DNA of 64,000 nt from Mesobacillus jeotgali (lineage in GTDB: Bacteria; Bacillota; Bacilli; Bacillales; Cytobacillaceae). Numbering within the stretch: position 1 is the stretch's first letter; the number at the start of each line of letters is the position of its first letter. A model generated the notes under the pieces. It saw nothing but the letters and a program-made list of their open reading frames with translations. It was not told where the DNA came from and made no database searches. The position numbers were made by a program, and so were the translations under genes. Below are positions 18,258 through 28,049 of this stretch, in pieces. The DNA is taken from contig NZ_CP134494.1 in NCBI RefSeq assembly GCF_031759225.1, forward strand, positions 3,904,501 to 3,968,500, in the 5' to 3' direction.

Positions 18258-18303
18258 GAACAAAAAAAGCCGCTGTTCCATACAGCGGCCATAACTTCGA
18301 GTT

Positions 18304-18498
18304 TTAATAATACGGATATCCATATCCGTATCCATAGCCGTATGGCGGGAAACCGCCGTATCCGTAAGCATATGGACGTGGATATAGTAATGCGCTGCCT
18401 AATAGGCCACCCAATACTCCTCCAATGAATGGACCTCCAACACCATAACCAAAACCAAATGGACGTCTGCCACCGTAGAATGGTCTTCTTCTATGCAT
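18304..18498 (-). CDS. Gly/Tyr-rich small protein, spore-coat-like
   Basis: 64 residues: basic start MHRRRPFYGGRRPFG, a hydrophobic glycine-rich stretch (GGPFIGGVLGGLLGSALL) and a tail of YGYG repeats ending YPYY. GGAGGTAG lies at a good distance before ATG 18498. Composition resembles small spore-coat or inner-membrane Gly/Tyr proteins of Bacilli; this is inference from composition only. Confidence 0.6.
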   Translation of the reverse strand: MHRRRPFYGGRRPFGFGYGVGGPFIGGVLGGLLGSALLYPRPYAYGYGGFPPYGYGYGYGYPYY

Positions 18499-18593
18499 AA
18501 AGCTACCTCCCTCATATATTTGCCTACATTACTTCATATGCGAACATTGAGGGTATGGAATGGGCGTTTGTCCATTGGAACTAGAAAAAATGC

Positions 18594-19190
18594 CTAGTCC
18601 CAGGTCATCCGCTGTTCCTTCCATGGGTTTCCGTACATGTGGTAGCCATTTTCTTCCCAGAAACCGGGCCGGTTTTCAGATGAAAATTCAATGCCCCTGA
18701 CCCATTTTGCGCTCTTCCAAAAATACAAATGCGGAATGACCGCCCTCAATGGATAACCATGTTCCGGGGTTAGCTCCGCCCCGTTATGGGAATGGGCAAG
18801 CAGACTCGTTTCTTTTAGAAAATCCTCGATCGGCAGATTCGTCGTCCAATTTTCTTCAGCATGGAGAATGACATATTTAGCTGCTTCCGTTGGCATGGCA
18901 AGCTTAGCTATCTCCTGAGTGGCAATTCCTTCCCAGACATTATCAAGCTTGGACCAGCCAGTCACACAGTGGATGTCATTGCCAGAGGTCGTCTGCGGCA
19001 AGGCCATCAGTTCTTTATAGGATAAAATCACTTCTTTTTCTACAAGACCGAAAATCTTCAAGTTCCACTCTTCCAGATTCTTATAATACGGCACATTGCC
19101 ATAATGCAGGACAGGGAAAGAGGTCGTGACATTTTGGTTCGGCGGGACTCTGTCCGAAGGGCCCTTTTTTCGTTTTTTTCCGAAATACAT
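18594..19190 (-). CDS. yuiH: Molybdopterin-dependent sulfite oxidase-like protein YuiH
   Basis: 198-residue single-domain member of the sulfite oxidase fold. C75 in NDIHCVTGWSK is the expected molybdenum-ligating cysteine, and HGYPLRAVIPHLYFWKSAKWVRGIEF is the conserved C-terminal block. Lacks the cytochrome b5 and dimerisation domains and any Tat signal, so likely cytoplasmic; physiological substrate unknown. Position in the yui cluster agrees with B. subtilis. Confidence 0.87.
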   Translation of the reverse strand: MYFGKKRKKGPSDRVPPNQNVTTSFPVLHYGNVPYYKNLEEWNLKIFGLVEKEVILSYKELMALPQTTSGNDIHCVTGWSKLDNVWEGIATQEIAKLAMPTEAAKYVILHAEENWTTNLPIEDFLKETSLLAHSHNGAELTPEHGYPLRAVIPHLYFWKSAKWVRGIEFSSENRPGFWEENGYHMYGNPWKEQRMTWD

Positions 19191-19242
19191 GATTGATCAC
19201 CCCTTTTTATTATCCTACCGAAAGTTCATTTTAAAATAAACA

Positions 19243-19273
19243 AAGCCGCCCTGCCCGATGAGCAAGACGGCTT
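19243..19273 (-). terminator. yuiF terminator
   Basis: Minus strand: AAGCCG ... CGGCTT outer stem with extra inner pairs (CTTGC / GGCAGG), followed by TGTTTATTTT. Confidence 0.7.
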
Positions 19274-19283
19274 ATTTTCAGAA

Positions 19284-20597
19284 CTATAAAACCATTGCGG
19301 CGATCCAGCCGAAAATGATCAGCGGAATATTATAGTGAACAAACGTAGGAACAACCGTGTCCCAGATGTGGTTGTGCTGTGCATCAGCATTCAAACCGGC
19401 GGTCGGTCCAAGTGTACTGTCAGAGGCAGGCGAACCTGCGTCTCCAAGTGCAGCTGCCGTTCCAACAATCGCAATTGTTGCCATCGGGCTGAATCCTAGC
19501 TGAAGGCTTAGTGGTACAAAGATTGTGGCGATGATCGGAATTGTCGAGAATGAAGAGCCAATCCCCATAGTGACGAGCAGTCCGACAACAAGCATCGCAA
19601 GTGCTCCTAGTGCTTTATTATTGCCAATTGCGTCAGCAGCCTGCCCTACTAGTGTTTCAACGTGGCCTGTTTCCTTCAGGACATCGGCGAAACCGAAAGC
19701 AGCAAGCATGACGAATCCAATGAACGCCATCATCTTCATGCCTTCTGTTAAAAGATTATCGGCTTCTCGCCACTTGATCGCACCGCTACCGTACACGACA
19801 ATGATACCTGCGAGTGCACCGATGATCATTGAGCCAAAGTAAAGCTGGGCAGCAAGCGCTGCGACAATCGCAATGATTGAGAAAATGATTCCGGCTTTGG
19901 AATACTCACTTTTCTCAACCTGGACCACTTGATGATCCTGATAGATTCTAGGCTTTCGGTAAGATACGAAGATGGCGATCAACAAACCAACAACAAGACC
20001 AGCAACAGGCAGCATCATCGCTGTCGGGATATCGCCCATATCGATGTCCAGTCCGCTGTCAGCCATGTTCGTAGCCAGGATATCGTGGAAAATACCGCCG
20101 AATCCTACCGGCAGCAAAATATATGGCGCCGTAAGGCCGAATGTCAGGACAGACGCAATCAAACGGCGATCGATTTTCAGTTCGTTGAAGATGATCAACA
20201 ACGGCGGAATCAAAATTGGTATAAACGCGATATGGATTGGAATCAAGTTTTGCGAAAAAATCGACATCATTAAGATCAGGATGACTATAATCACTTTAGA
20301 ATACGTCTTGGCTTTCGACTCTCCGTTCTTGCCAATCATGCCGACCATCCTGTCAACAATCAGATTGGGCAAGCCCGTCTTGGAAATCGCAACTGCGAAA
20401 CCCCCAAGCAGCGCGTAACTAAGCGCTACCTCAGCACTGCCTCCAAGCCCTCCAGTAAATACTTCAATCGTCTTTTCTATACTTAAGCCGCCAGTCAAAC
20501 CGCCAATCAGCGCTCCAGCAATCAATGCCAGTACAACATTGACACGAAGCAGGCTCAGGATCAGCATGGCCAGGACAGCAATCACAACTGCATTCAT
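19284..20597 (-). CDS. yuiF: YuiF-type Na+/H+ antiporter family permease
   Basis: 437 residues, about 11-12 membrane segments, no signal peptide. Motifs such as [21 protein letters not shown] and [32 protein letters not shown] match the NhaC-like family that includes YuiF, annotated variously as antiporter or amino-acid exporter. Direction and substrate are uncertain. Lies between yuiH and pepA on the same strand, with its own terminator. Confidence 0.8.
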   Translation of the reverse strand: MNAVVIAVLAMLILSLLRVNVVLALIAGALIGGLTGGLSIEKTIEVFTGGLGGSAEVALSYALLGGFAVAISKTGLPNLIVDRMVGMIGKNGESKAKTYSKVIIVILILMMSIFSQNLIPIHIAFIPILIPPLLIIFNELKIDRRLIASVLTFGLTAPYILLPVGFGGIFHDILATNMADSGLDIDMGDIPTAMMLPVAGLVVGLLIAIFVSYRKPRIYQDHQVVQVEKSEYSKAGIIFSIIAIVAALAAQLYFGSMIIGALAGIIVVYGSGAIKWREADNLLTEGMKMMAFIGFVMLAAFGFADVLKETGHVETLVGQAADAIGNNKALGALAMLVVGLLVTMGIGSSFSTIPIIATIFVPLSLQLGFSPMATIAIVGTAAALGDAGSPASDSTLGPTAGLNADAQHNHIWDTVVPTFVHYNIPLIIFGWIAAMVL

Positions 20598-20775
20598 AAT
20601 GAGTTCTCCTCTCGGTGATATGTTTATTTTACTTTAGTCTGGTAAATTGGTAGAGAATTAAAATGACAAGTATTAAATTATCATAGAATTGTTTTTTATG
20701 TCAATGGGTTTGTTTGTAATAGTATTTGGAAATAGATGATAATTTATAGCCAGGACGGGGTTCGGAGTGCAATAA

Positions 20776-20807
20776 AAAACCCCGAAGCCGCAGCTTCGGG
20801 GGTTTCC
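20776..20807 (-). terminator. pepA terminator
   Basis: ACCCCCGAAGC / GCTTCGGGGT stem around a short loop, followed on the minus strand by TTTTTTATT. Confidence 0.92.
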
Positions 20808-20812
20808 ATGTA

Positions 20813-22324
20813 TTATTCTTGTTCAGCTGATGTCTCGAATCTTTCGACAAGCAATGCCAGTGTGCGGGCCATGACGCCGGTGGCGCCTGCTGGTCCCAGG
20901 TCATACTCTTTACTTGTAGTCGCTGTTCCGGCGATGTCCAGATGCACCCATGGAGTGCCTTCTGCGAATTCGCCGACAAACGCTCCACCCATGATTGCAT
21001 GGCCTTCAGCGCCAGGAGAATTATTCAGGTCTGCGATCTTGCTGCCGCGGACACGTTCAATGTCACGCTGGAACAATGGCAGGCGCCAGATTGGCTCTCC
21101 TGATTCATATGAAGCCTCAAGCACTTGTTCAAAAAACGCTTCATTGTTCGTCAAAGCTCCGGATGTATGCAGCCCTAACGCCGTAATGACACCGCCTGTC
21201 AGGGTTGCAATATCCACCAGATAGTCCGCACCATGATGCTTCGCGTATGTCATCGCGTCTGCCAGTACAAGTCGGCCTTCAGCATCTGTGTTCAACACTT
21301 CAATTGTTTTTCCGCTCATGGATGTAATGACATCATCCGGCTTGAATGCTGTACCTGAGATCATATTATCTGTCGATGGGATGACCGCCACTACGTTTTG
21401 CTCCGGCTTAATTTCACCGATGATTTCCATTGCGCCAAGTACCGCTGCCGCGCCGCCCATATCGGACTTCATGCCAACGATGCCAGACTTCGTTTTGATT
21501 GAGTAACCCCCTGTGTCAAAGGTGATACCCTTGCCGACAAGGCCGATTACATCCTTCCATTCTTCTTTTCCCTGATACTTCAGGACAATCATCTTAGGCG
21601 GCTGTGTAGATCCCTGGTTGACTGCCAGAAGCGCGCCCATGCCTAGCTTTTCCATTTCTTCTTTTTCTAAAATTTCTGCTTCGAATTCGTATTTCTCCGC
21701 CAGCTTCAGCGCATATTCAGCCATGTCTGTCGCAGTCAAAAGGTTTCCTGGAGTATTCACGAGTGTACGTGCCGAATTGGTTCCTTTGCCAAAAATATAG
21801 CCAACCTCAACCGCTGCTTCCACTTCGCCTTCTTCGTCTGCACTGTATACAGTCAGGCTTTCGATCCGCTTTTCCGGCTCGTTTGACTTTTGCTTGTAGC
21901 CTTCGAATTCATACGTGGCCATAGGGAACGCTTCCCCTAGCGCATGCGCTGCATCATTAAGCTCAACCTTCTCGCTTGTAAAAGTATCTAAAAGCACGGC
22001 AGCTTCGGTCCATTTTTCTTGTTTTGCCGTTTTGAACAAGCGGCCAAATGCGTCCCTTAATGATTCGAAATTATATTCCTTCTCATGTCCAAGGCCGACA
22101 AAATAAACTTTTTTCGCACCAATTTTACCGAAAGTATGTATTTTGGAAATCGCTTTTTTCTTGGTTGAAATATCACCGCTTTTCACCAGTTCGGTCAGCT
22201 GTCCGTCAAAAAGCTGGTCGGCTTCTCCCAAGGCGCCTTCAAGACCGGACGGCTTGTTGAACACGCCAATCACCAGACACTCATGGCTGTTTGAAAAATT
22301 AAATTGATTCTCCACTTTAAACAA
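20813..22324 (-). CDS. pepA: Leucyl aminopeptidase (M17), YuiE/PepA
   Basis: About 503 residues. The C-terminal catalytic domain holds [13 protein letters not shown] and [13 protein letters not shown], the M17 signature supplying the two-metal site and catalytic Lys/Arg. N-terminal macro-like domain is present, so the protein is full-length and should form a cytoplasmic hexamer that removes N-terminal residues from peptides. Start TTG 22324 gives MFKVENQ and has TAGGGG eight bases upstream; the GTG at 22333 sits too close to that site. Confidence 0.92.
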   Translation of the reverse strand: MFKVENQFNFSNSHECLVIGVFNKPSGLEGALGEADQLFDGQLTELVKSGDISTKKKAISKIHTFGKIGAKKVYFVGLGHEKEYNFESLRDAFGRLFKTAKQEKWTEAAVLLDTFTSEKVELNDAAHALGEAFPMATYEFEGYKQKSNEPEKRIESLTVYSADEEGEVEAAVEVGYIFGKGTNSARTLVNTPGNLLTATDMAEYALKLAEKYEFEAEILEKEEMEKLGMGALLAVNQGSTQPPKMIVLKYQGKEEWKDVIGLVGKGITFDTGGYSIKTKSGIVGMKSDMGGAAAVLGAMEIIGEIKPEQNVVAVIPSTDNMISGTAFKPDDVITSMSGKTIEVLNTDAEGRLVLADAMTYAKHHGADYLVDIATLTGGVITALGLHTSGALTNNEAFFEQVLEASYESGEPIWRLPLFQRDIERVRGSKIADLNNSPGAEGHAIMGGAFVGEFAEGTPWVHLDIAGTATTSKEYDLGPAGATGVMARTLALLVERFETSAEQE

Positions 22325-22405
22325 ATCATTCACCCCTACACATTGATAAGTTCATTATATCGAAACTCTTAAAATATTTCGACTTCCTAATCTTGCTGTA
22401 CATTT

Positions 22406-22783
22406 TTAATCATCCAAATACAAATATAAAACCGGAAGCTCTGGCAGGATCGCAACATCTTCATACGGAACCCGATCAAGCTCTGCTGGGAATGTGCTCA
22501 GGCACTCTTCGATGAAGGGATAGACCTTTTCCAAATCAAGTCCCCAGTATACAGGACGGTACGTTTGCAAATAGTCGTGAGCCGCCTGCATCATCAGCCG
22601 GGCTCCTTTCACATTTCCATAACTGTAGTGGTAAATCGCGACGCTCATCTGCAGCAGTCCTTTTAAAAATAAATTGCCTTTGTCGGTCATCCACATATCT
22701 TCAAGCAAGTCATGGCAGGTATAATAGTCCCCTTCGTTGAATTTAATAAAGAACTCGTAATATTCAGCTGGGTAGTCCGTCAA
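22406..22783 (-). CDS. DUF309 family protein
   Basis: 125 residues with the DUF309 pattern NEGDYYTCHDLLEDMWM near residue 15 followed by LKGLLQMSVAIYHYSYGN, a small all-alpha helical bundle. Function unknown; related proteins (YpuF type) occur throughout Bacilli. TTG start with GAAGGA upstream. Confidence 0.82.
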   Translation of the reverse strand: MTDYPAEYYEFFIKFNEGDYYTCHDLLEDMWMTDKGNLFLKGLLQMSVAIYHYSYGNVKGARLMMQAAHDYLQTYRPVYWGLDLEKVYPFIEECLSTFPAELDRVPYEDVAILPELPVLYLYLDD

Positions 22784-22908
22784 AATCCTTCACCCCAATC
22801 CTGAAGTTTTAAAACTATTTTATCAAACCTTGAAAATTTGCTGTAATGTTATAATTGAACTTGGGTATTACTTAAAAAGGTACTTTTATATATATAGGGG
22901 GCACAGCC

Positions 22909-23382
22909 ATGGAATTATTAACGAATTTCCCATTATGGGCTTCACTGGCTGCGATTTTTTTCGCGCAGTTCGTAAAGGTTCCGATTCAATATATCGCGAC
23001 GAGAAAAATTGACTGGTCGCTTTTGACGAGTACAGGGGGAATGCCTAGCTCCCACTCTGCTGCGGTAACAGCACTTGCAACTGGCGTAGCGCTTGAAACC
23101 GGGCTGGATTCAGCCGTTTTCGCAGTCGCAGCTGTTTTTGCGATTATCACGATGTTTGATGCATCCGGTGTCCGCAGGCAGGCGGGAGAGCAGGCCATCG
23201 TCCTGAACCAGCTTGTGGCAGATTTCGGCCGATTCGCCCAGGAGGCAAAAGGCTGGCAGGATAAGCCTGAAAAAGAGAAACAGAAAGAACTGAAAGAATT
23301 GCTTGGCCACAAGCCAATCGAAGTGTTTTTCGGCGGGTTGACAGGTATATTATTGACATTGCTTCTTCACTATTTCCTTTAA
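22909..23382 (+). CDS. yuiD: Divergent PAP2 family membrane protein YuiD
   Basis: 157 residues, DUF212: FAQFVKVPIQYIATRKIDW and GGMPSSHSAAVTALATGVAL, where the PSSHS recalls the PAP2 phosphatase motif, then DASGVRRQAGEQA and a C-terminal hydrophobic helix. Likely an integral membrane phosphatase-like protein; substrate unknown. ATG start with AGGGGG about eight bases before it. Confidence 0.88.
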   Translation: MELLTNFPLWASLAAIFFAQFVKVPIQYIATRKIDWSLLTSTGGMPSSHSAAVTALATGVALETGLDSAVFAVAAVFAIITMFDASGVRRQAGEQAIVLNQLVADFGRFAQEAKGWQDKPEKEKQKELKELLGHKPIEVFFGGLTGILLTLLLHYFL

Positions 23383-23422
23383 TGCTTGGATTGTTGAATT
23401 AGATTAAAAGCAGGTGAATCAT

Positions 23423-24190
23423 TTGAGAGTCATATCATTATGTCCCAGCAATACCGAAATCATGGAATTTCTCGGGCTGACGAATCTTCTGGTCGGTGTC
23501 GATGATTTTTCAGACTGGCCGGAAAGTGTAAAGTCACTGCCTCAGCTCGGACCTGACCTTTCGATTAATCTTGACCTTGTCGAGGAATTAAAGCCGGACC
23601 TTGTCCTTGCGTCATTAAGTGTTCCAGGCATGGAGAAGAATATAGAAGGCCTGGCAGAACGCAATATTCCATATATCGTTTTGAATCCCCAATCTCTGGC
23701 GGATATCGAAAATGATTTGATCATTACTGCGAATGCCCTGAACATGCCTGAACACGGCCGGGAAGCAGCTGCTCAGTTCAGGAACAGGCTGGAGAACATC
23801 AAGCAAAAAGGAGCCAGCGCCTCCCGGAGAACAAAGCTTTACTGGGAATGGTGGCCCAAACCCGTTTTCACTCCTGGCCGCATTAACTGGCTGACAGAAG
23901 TGTCCGAAGCTGCCGGTGCCGAAAATATTTTCAAGGACGTTGAGCTTGCAAGCGTCCAGACGGACTGGGATGATGTGAAATCGCGAAATCCGGATTACAT
24001 ATGCATCGCCTGGGTCGGCGTCAGGAAGCAAAAGGTGAAGAAAGAGCTGATCATCAACAGGCCCGGCTGGGAGGAACTTAAAGCTGTCAGAAATGACCGG
24101 ATCCTGATTCTCGAAGAAGAACTATATTGCCGCCCCTCCCCACGGCTTCTCGATGGCCTGGAAAAACTCCATCATCTCATTCATGACTGA
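23423..24190 (+). CDS. BtuF-like cobalamin/vitamin-binding protein without signal peptide
   Basis: 255 residues from TTG 23423 (AGGTG six bases upstream) beginning RVISLCPSNTEIMEFLG, the typical start of periplasmic-binding-fold proteins of the BtuF/helical-backbone class. It contains GVDDFSDWPESV and later a WTEVSEAAGAENIF-like stretch (WLTEVSEAAGAENIF). No signal sequence or lipobox is seen, so it is probably cytoplasmic, and no transporter genes are adjacent. Ligand is a guess from the family. Confidence 0.78.
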   Translation: MRVISLCPSNTEIMEFLGLTNLLVGVDDFSDWPESVKSLPQLGPDLSINLDLVEELKPDLVLASLSVPGMEKNIEGLAERNIPYIVLNPQSLADIENDLIITANALNMPEHGREAAAQFRNRLENIKQKGASASRRTKLYWEWWPKPVFTPGRINWLTEVSEAAGAENIFKDVELASVQTDWDDVKSRNPDYICIAWVGVRKQKVKKELIINRPGWEELKAVRNDRILILEEELYCRPSPRLLDGLEKLHHLIHD

Positions 24191-24198
24191 ACTATAAA

Positions 24199-24225
24199 GG
24201 CACTTTCCAATTCAAGGAAAGTGCC
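24199..24225. terminator. Bidirectional terminator between the BtuF-like gene and yuiC
   Basis: GGCACTTTCC / GGAAAGTGCC ten-pair stem, AATTCAA loop; T-rich on both sides. Confidence 0.88.
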
Positions 24226-24231
24226 TAAATT

Positions 24232-24939
24232 TTATGATTTTTTGCCACTTATATACTGCTGGCGGAAGACCTGCATGGATTCGTTTTCGTTAAGGGCCTT
24301 TAAATCCTCTTCTGTCAGCTTGCCATTGCCCATTTCAATGACATAGACATCCAATGTCTTTTTGCCCCACTGCTCGTAGACATCTTTTACGGTATCATAA
24401 TAAAGGTCAACTTTATTTCCCTTGATCGCGCCGCCTTTATCGGCAACCACACCAAATCCGTATCCCGGAATGAACAGGATGGTCCCGATTGGAAATACGT
24501 TCAGATCTGCTGCGACAGTTGAATAAAGGTCACGTTTCACTTTTACACCAGAATAAGTGATTCCATACCCTGGATGGTCAGGATTTTTGCCCGTGGATTC
24601 AACACCGGCTGTATACCCTGTTGCCACGATTGTCTTGGTCGGGTACTGAGACCAGTTCAATGACTCCTCTAGCGTAGGCTGCGCTCCTGCAACCTTTTCA
24701 CTCGAGGAAATTTTAGTGGTAAAATCAGATATCTTTTTCAAAAATTTAAAAGCAAGCCCTATGGATTTCTTCTTATGATCTATGCTCGAGTTTTCTTCTT
24801 GTTGTGTTCCGCCATCAAATACGTATGTAGAAACAGTGGAAGCTTCAACTCCCGAAATCGAATGAAGCGTAGAAGTTATAGCAGCAAAAAATAAAACTGC
24901 CATTGCTGAGCGTCTAGCCCATGTTTTTAAAATATTCAT
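24232..24939 (-). CDS. yuiC: YuiC, 3D-domain peptidoglycan-active protein
   Basis: Secreted protein: signal peptide ([19 protein letters not shown]), a linker, then a C-terminal 3D domain (about residues 130-225) named for its three aspartates, with [38 protein letters not shown] and KVDLYYD. 3D proteins are muralytic relatives of MltA; B. subtilis YuiC is a lytic transglycosylase-like stationary-phase survival protein. ATG 24939 follows GGGAGGAG. Last gene of yuiA-yuiB-yuiC. Confidence 0.88.
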   Translation of the reverse strand: MNILKTWARRSAMAVLFFAAITSTLHSISGVEASTVSTYVFDGGTQQEENSSIDHKKKSIGLAFKFLKKISDFTTKISSSEKVAGAQPTLEESLNWSQYPTKTIVATGYTAGVESTGKNPDHPGYGITYSGVKVKRDLYSTVAADLNVFPIGTILFIPGYGFGVVADKGGAIKGNKVDLYYDTVKDVYEQWGKKTLDVYVIEMGNGKLTEEDLKALNENESMQVFRQQYISGKKS

Positions 24940-25135
24940 ATAATTTTTCACTCCTCCCAAAACTATTAATTTCCCTACGAAACAAGAAATATTCCAAAAG
25001 GAGCAAAAAAGTGCTAAAAGTCCCATTTACACTTCCATTAAAAGTAAAATATTACTGATGTTTAGTTATAGTCTCCGAAAATGGGCCCGATTTTATGCAC
25101 AAAAAAAACCTCCAAATAATTGAAGGTTTCTTGTA

Positions 25136-25456
25136 TTAAAACATTTGATATCCTTTTTTTCGCAAAAGCCTGATTACTATTCCAGCCAGAATCGCACCTG
25201 CCAGGCCGCTGCTTAAAATCAGTACATCTGCCATTGCCAATTGTGTAAGGCGCTTACCGAGATCACTGAAGGCTTCACCGCTATTTCTGAAATAGTCGAT
25301 AAACGGATATTTATCAATAATGAAAATCGCAATCAATGGATAAACTACCGCCATGATCCATGACATCCTAAGCAGCATATTCAACAAAAATCCAATCCCG
25401 AAGAACAGGACAAAAAACAATAACATTGAAATGATCAGTGTGACAACCGTCATCAT
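25136..25456 (-). CDS. yuiB: YuiB-like membrane protein
   Basis: 106 residues with three hydrophobic segments (about 2-27, 30-48, 77-98) and a basic C-terminus. Positioned between yuiA and yuiC as in B. subtilis. Function unknown. A T-rich hairpin region around 25104-25134 follows the gene. Confidence 0.7.
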   Translation of the reverse strand: MMTVVTLIISMLLFFVLFFGIGFLLNMLLRMSWIMAVVYPLIAIFIIDKYPFIDYFRNSGEAFSDLGKRLTQLAMADVLILSSGLAGAILAGIVIRLLRKKGYQMF

Positions 25457-25588
25457 GTCTATATCCCCCCATTAAACATCATTTCTAGTTTACTGTTTGT
25501 CCGTTTTCGAGTCAATGAAATGGTGTAAGCTAATCATTTTGGACAAAAAGAAAAACCCCGCATTGTGCGAAGGTCAAAGATGATTGCC

Positions 25589-25714
25589 TTATTTTTTTGA
25601 TTCGCCTGACCCGCTGCAGCATGTGCAAGTTTCTGAACCGCCAAGCAACAGCTGGAAATAGCCTTTACCAGAACAATATGGACATTCCTTTGAATCATGT
25701 GTTTGCATTTTCAT
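25589..25714 (-). CDS. yuiA: YuiA-like small zinc-finger protein
   Basis: A 41-residue gene: ATG 25714 with AGGAGAGG eight bases before it. The peptide has two CxxC knuckles, CPYCSGKG (C11, C14) and CTCCSGSG (C30, C33), each CxxCxGxG as in DnaJ zinc fingers, joined by YFQLLLGGSE. It probably binds one zinc ion and may help fold or bind proteins. Matches B. subtilis YuiA in size and place. CodY-like boxes precede it. Confidence 0.82.
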   Translation of the reverse strand: MKMQTHDSKECPYCSGKGYFQLLLGGSETCTCCSGSGESKK

Positions 25715-25741
25715 TTTTTCAACCTCTCCTTTATATTATTG

Positions 25742-25756
25742 AATTTTCTGATAATA
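25742..25756 (-). promoter_or_regulatory. CodY-like box I before yuiA
   Basis: AATTTTCTGATAATA has two mismatches to AATTTTCWGAAAATT and overlaps a possible -10 (minus strand TATATT, with TTTCAA 17 bases upstream). Confidence 0.45.
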
Positions 25757-25858
25757 TATCAGAGAATCTCTAATTTTGAAAAGGTTCAAATTTGACCAAA
25801 AAACCACATTGAAAACGGATACATCCTCTTTTTTCTTTAAATATCTGTCACTCTCTTT

Positions 25859-25873
25859 AAATTTCAGAAAATT
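25859..25873 (-). promoter_or_regulatory. CodY-like box II before yuiA
   Basis: AAATTTCAGAAAATT has one mismatch to the CodY consensus. It lies at the end of the upstream NUDIX gene, about 145 bases before yuiA. Confidence 0.5.
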
Positions 25874-26369
25874 ATAAAAATAATTGATAAGCACTATAAT
25901 GAAATTGCTCTCCCGGATCCAGTCCCGCCTTTCCGGCCACAACTTGGTCAATCGGTTTACTTAAAAGATAGTGAAGAAGCATCGAAGTAGCAGGATCTGT
26001 TTTCAGTTCTTCAGGCAGCATGAATCTTGCATCATACAGCTCACTTTCTTCAACCTTGACCTTTTGGCCCGGCAATGGAGACAGCAGAAATACAATCATA
26101 TTATCACTGATGGATTCCCGGATCACTCCAGTCCGCAATCCAAGGAGCCCGGCAACCGTACATTCCACACCAGTTTCTTCATACACTTCCCTCAGTACTG
26201 CCTGGTCAGCCGTTTCTCCTTCATCTACAAATCCAGCAGGCAGCGACCAGCTGTCTTTCAAGCCTCCATATCTCTTTTTGACAACAAGCCAGCGTCCATC
26301 CTCCGAAATCACAACACCAGCCACTCCAAGCCAGACATTCTCACGTTTCCCCATCATTACCCCATCCAA
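25872..26369 (-). CDS. NUDIX hydrolase
   Basis: About 160 residues with a complete Nudix box, GFVDEGETADQAVLREVYEETGV, matching GX5EX7REUXEEXGU, needed for Mg-dependent cleavage of nucleoside diphosphate-linked substrates. Substrate not predictable. ATG codons at 26369, 26357 and 26354 are possible; GGGG between them favours one of the later two. Confidence 0.85.
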   Translation of the reverse strand: MDGVMMGKRENVWLGVAGVVISEDGRWLVVKKRYGGLKDSWSLPAGFVDEGETADQAVLREVYEETGVECTVAGLLGLRTGVIRESISDNMIVFLLSPLPGQKVKVEESELYDARFMLPEELKTDPATSMLLHYLLSKPIDQVVAGKAGLDPGEQFHYSAYQLFL

Positions 26370-26412
26370 TTGCTAAGTTTGTACTATTATTGTACCTTAT
26401 CGCCATCCGTAA

Positions 26413-26446
26413 TAAGAAAAAAACAGACCCCAATAGGAGCCTGTTC
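26413..26446 (-). terminator. yumB terminator
   Basis: Minus strand AACAGGCTCC / GGGGTCTGTT stem with G-T wobbles, TATT loop, then TTTTTTT. Confidence 0.82.
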
Positions 26447-26458
26447 TTAGTTCATATT

Positions 26459-27676
26459 TTATAAAACGTTGAATTTACCCTTTTTAAGAACCAATGAAGG
26501 TCCGCCAATCATGTATAGCGCACGGTTGTCGATCATCTTTTTCATGAAGGAAGCCTTCGTGCCAACCATTTTCTTGCCGAATGCTACCCCAATCGCGTCG
26601 TCTTCACCAAGTGAACATACTGTTCCCTTGATATCTGGAGTGAAGGTTTCAAGCTCGGATTTACCACGAACTAGAGCTGCAATGTTTCTTGCACAAACCT
26701 CACCCTGCTGCATTGCGATTTGTGCAGTCGGAGGGTATGGACGGTTGATTTCTTCATTGATGATCAATGAGCAGTCCCCGACGATGAATACATCTTCTGA
26801 TCCTGGCAAGCGAAGGTCTGGCTGGACTTTTACACGGCCGCGCATTGCTTCGATGCCTGATTTTTCGATGACAGAGTTTCCGCGGACACCAGCAGCCCAA
26901 ACCACTGTTCCAGCTTTAATCTCTTCAACTTCTTCTTCGCCTTTAGCAACGATGATACCATCTGGAGTCGCTTCCTTGATTGCCGTACCGATGCGGAATT
27001 CCACACCTTTCTTCTCAAGCGTAGCAACCGCATAGTTCACTAGTTCTGGATCGAAGCCAGGAAGTACCATTGGTGCAGCTTCGACACATACGATTTTTAC
27101 CTTATGGTAATCTACATCATACTCACGGCAAAGCTCAGGAACTCGGTTTGTCAGCTCACCAAGGAATTCGATTCCTGTGAAGCCGGCACCGCCAACAACG
27201 ATTGTCAGGCGCTCATCTTTCTTTTCCGCTTCCGTATTGTAAGTAGCGAATTGATACTCGATATGCTCACGGATTTGTCTGGCTGAGTTGACATTGACGA
27301 TAGAGAAAGCATACTCCTTCAAGCCTTTAATACCAAAAGTTTCAGGTTCAGCACCAAGGGCAATGACCAGGTAATCATATACGACGTCGCCACTATCAAG
27401 GATTACTCGCTTTTCCTCCAGCTTGATTTCTTCAACAGAACCCTGGACGAACTCGACCTTATGGCGATCGATTACATCACGCACATCATAACGGACTTTG
27501 TCATGGTGCAAAGTTCCTGCGGATGCTTCATGCAGCCATGTAGTTTCATAGTGGTAATCATTCTTGTTGATAAGGACAATATCAGCTTCGTTTACTCCTA
27601 CAGCTTTTTGCAAACGGGTAGCTGTCATTAATCCCCCGTATCCTGCTCCTAAAATTACGATCTTTGGCTTTCTCAA
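26459..27676 (-). CDS. yumB: Type II NADH dehydrogenase (NDH-2), YumB
   Basis: 405 residues from TTG 27676 (AAAGGTGG about 11 bases upstream), beginning [18 protein letters not shown], the FAD-binding Rossmann motif. A second Rossmann, [16 protein letters not shown] near residue 160, binds NADH, and FIVGDCSL is the third FAD contact. Peripheral membrane enzyme passing electrons from NADH to menaquinone without proton pumping. A Rex-like operator at 27755-27772 covers its probable promoter. Confidence 0.9.
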   Translation of the reverse strand: MRKPKIVILGAGYGGLMTATRLQKAVGVNEADIVLINKNDYHYETTWLHEASAGTLHHDKVRYDVRDVIDRHKVEFVQGSVEEIKLEEKRVILDSGDVVYDYLVIALGAEPETFGIKGLKEYAFSIVNVNSARQIREHIEYQFATYNTEAEKKDERLTIVVGGAGFTGIEFLGELTNRVPELCREYDVDYHKVKIVCVEAAPMVLPGFDPELVNYAVATLEKKGVEFRIGTAIKEATPDGIIVAKGEEEVEEIKAGTVVWAAGVRGNSVIEKSGIEAMRGRVKVQPDLRLPGSEDVFIVGDCSLIINEEINRPYPPTAQIAMQQGEVCARNIAALVRGKSELETFTPDIKGTVCSLGEDDAIGVAFGKKMVGTKASFMKKMIDNRALYMIGGPSLVLKKGKFNVL

Positions 27677-27754
27677 AGTGATCACTTCCACCTTTTTAAA
27701 ATATTTTTGGTCGAATGGCTCATCTCTATCTGCCGCCATCTTTTTCCGGATAGT

Positions 27755-27772
27755 TTGTGATATTATTCACTA
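27755..27772 (-). promoter_or_regulatory. Rex-type redox operator before yumB
   Basis: TTGTGA-TATTAT-TCAC-TA fits WWGTGAN6TCACWW at all defined positions. On the minus strand it starts within a possible -10 (TATAGT, with weak TTTTAG 17 bases upstream). Rex senses NADH/NAD+ and in B. subtilis represses the NDH-2 gene ndh. The remaining DNA between yumB and yumC is AT-rich; no clear yumC -35 box was found. Confidence 0.7.
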
Positions 27773-28049
27773 TAATGTTCAAAAAAATGTCCTAAAAATG
27801 TCACAAAATCTTAACATTATTGCCTATCATCCATCTTATTCTTTTTGCGTCGCATTTTCAAGCGATTGAGTTAACTTAGAAATATTCAGAAAATAGGCTG
27901 ATTTCACTATTTTTCCGTCATATAAAGGGATTTTCCTATGAAATATATTGTTCCACAAGGATTCTTCTATTATGATTAGGAGTTTATTTTTACGTTTTAT
28001 GGTATTATAAAAATTGGAGCAATTTTACTACATGTGAGGGGGATATGGA

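Noticed and set aside
20598..20812. Extra gene between yuiF and pepA
   Set aside because: Only short open frames without start context; the segment holds the pepA terminator and AT-rich promoter-like DNA.
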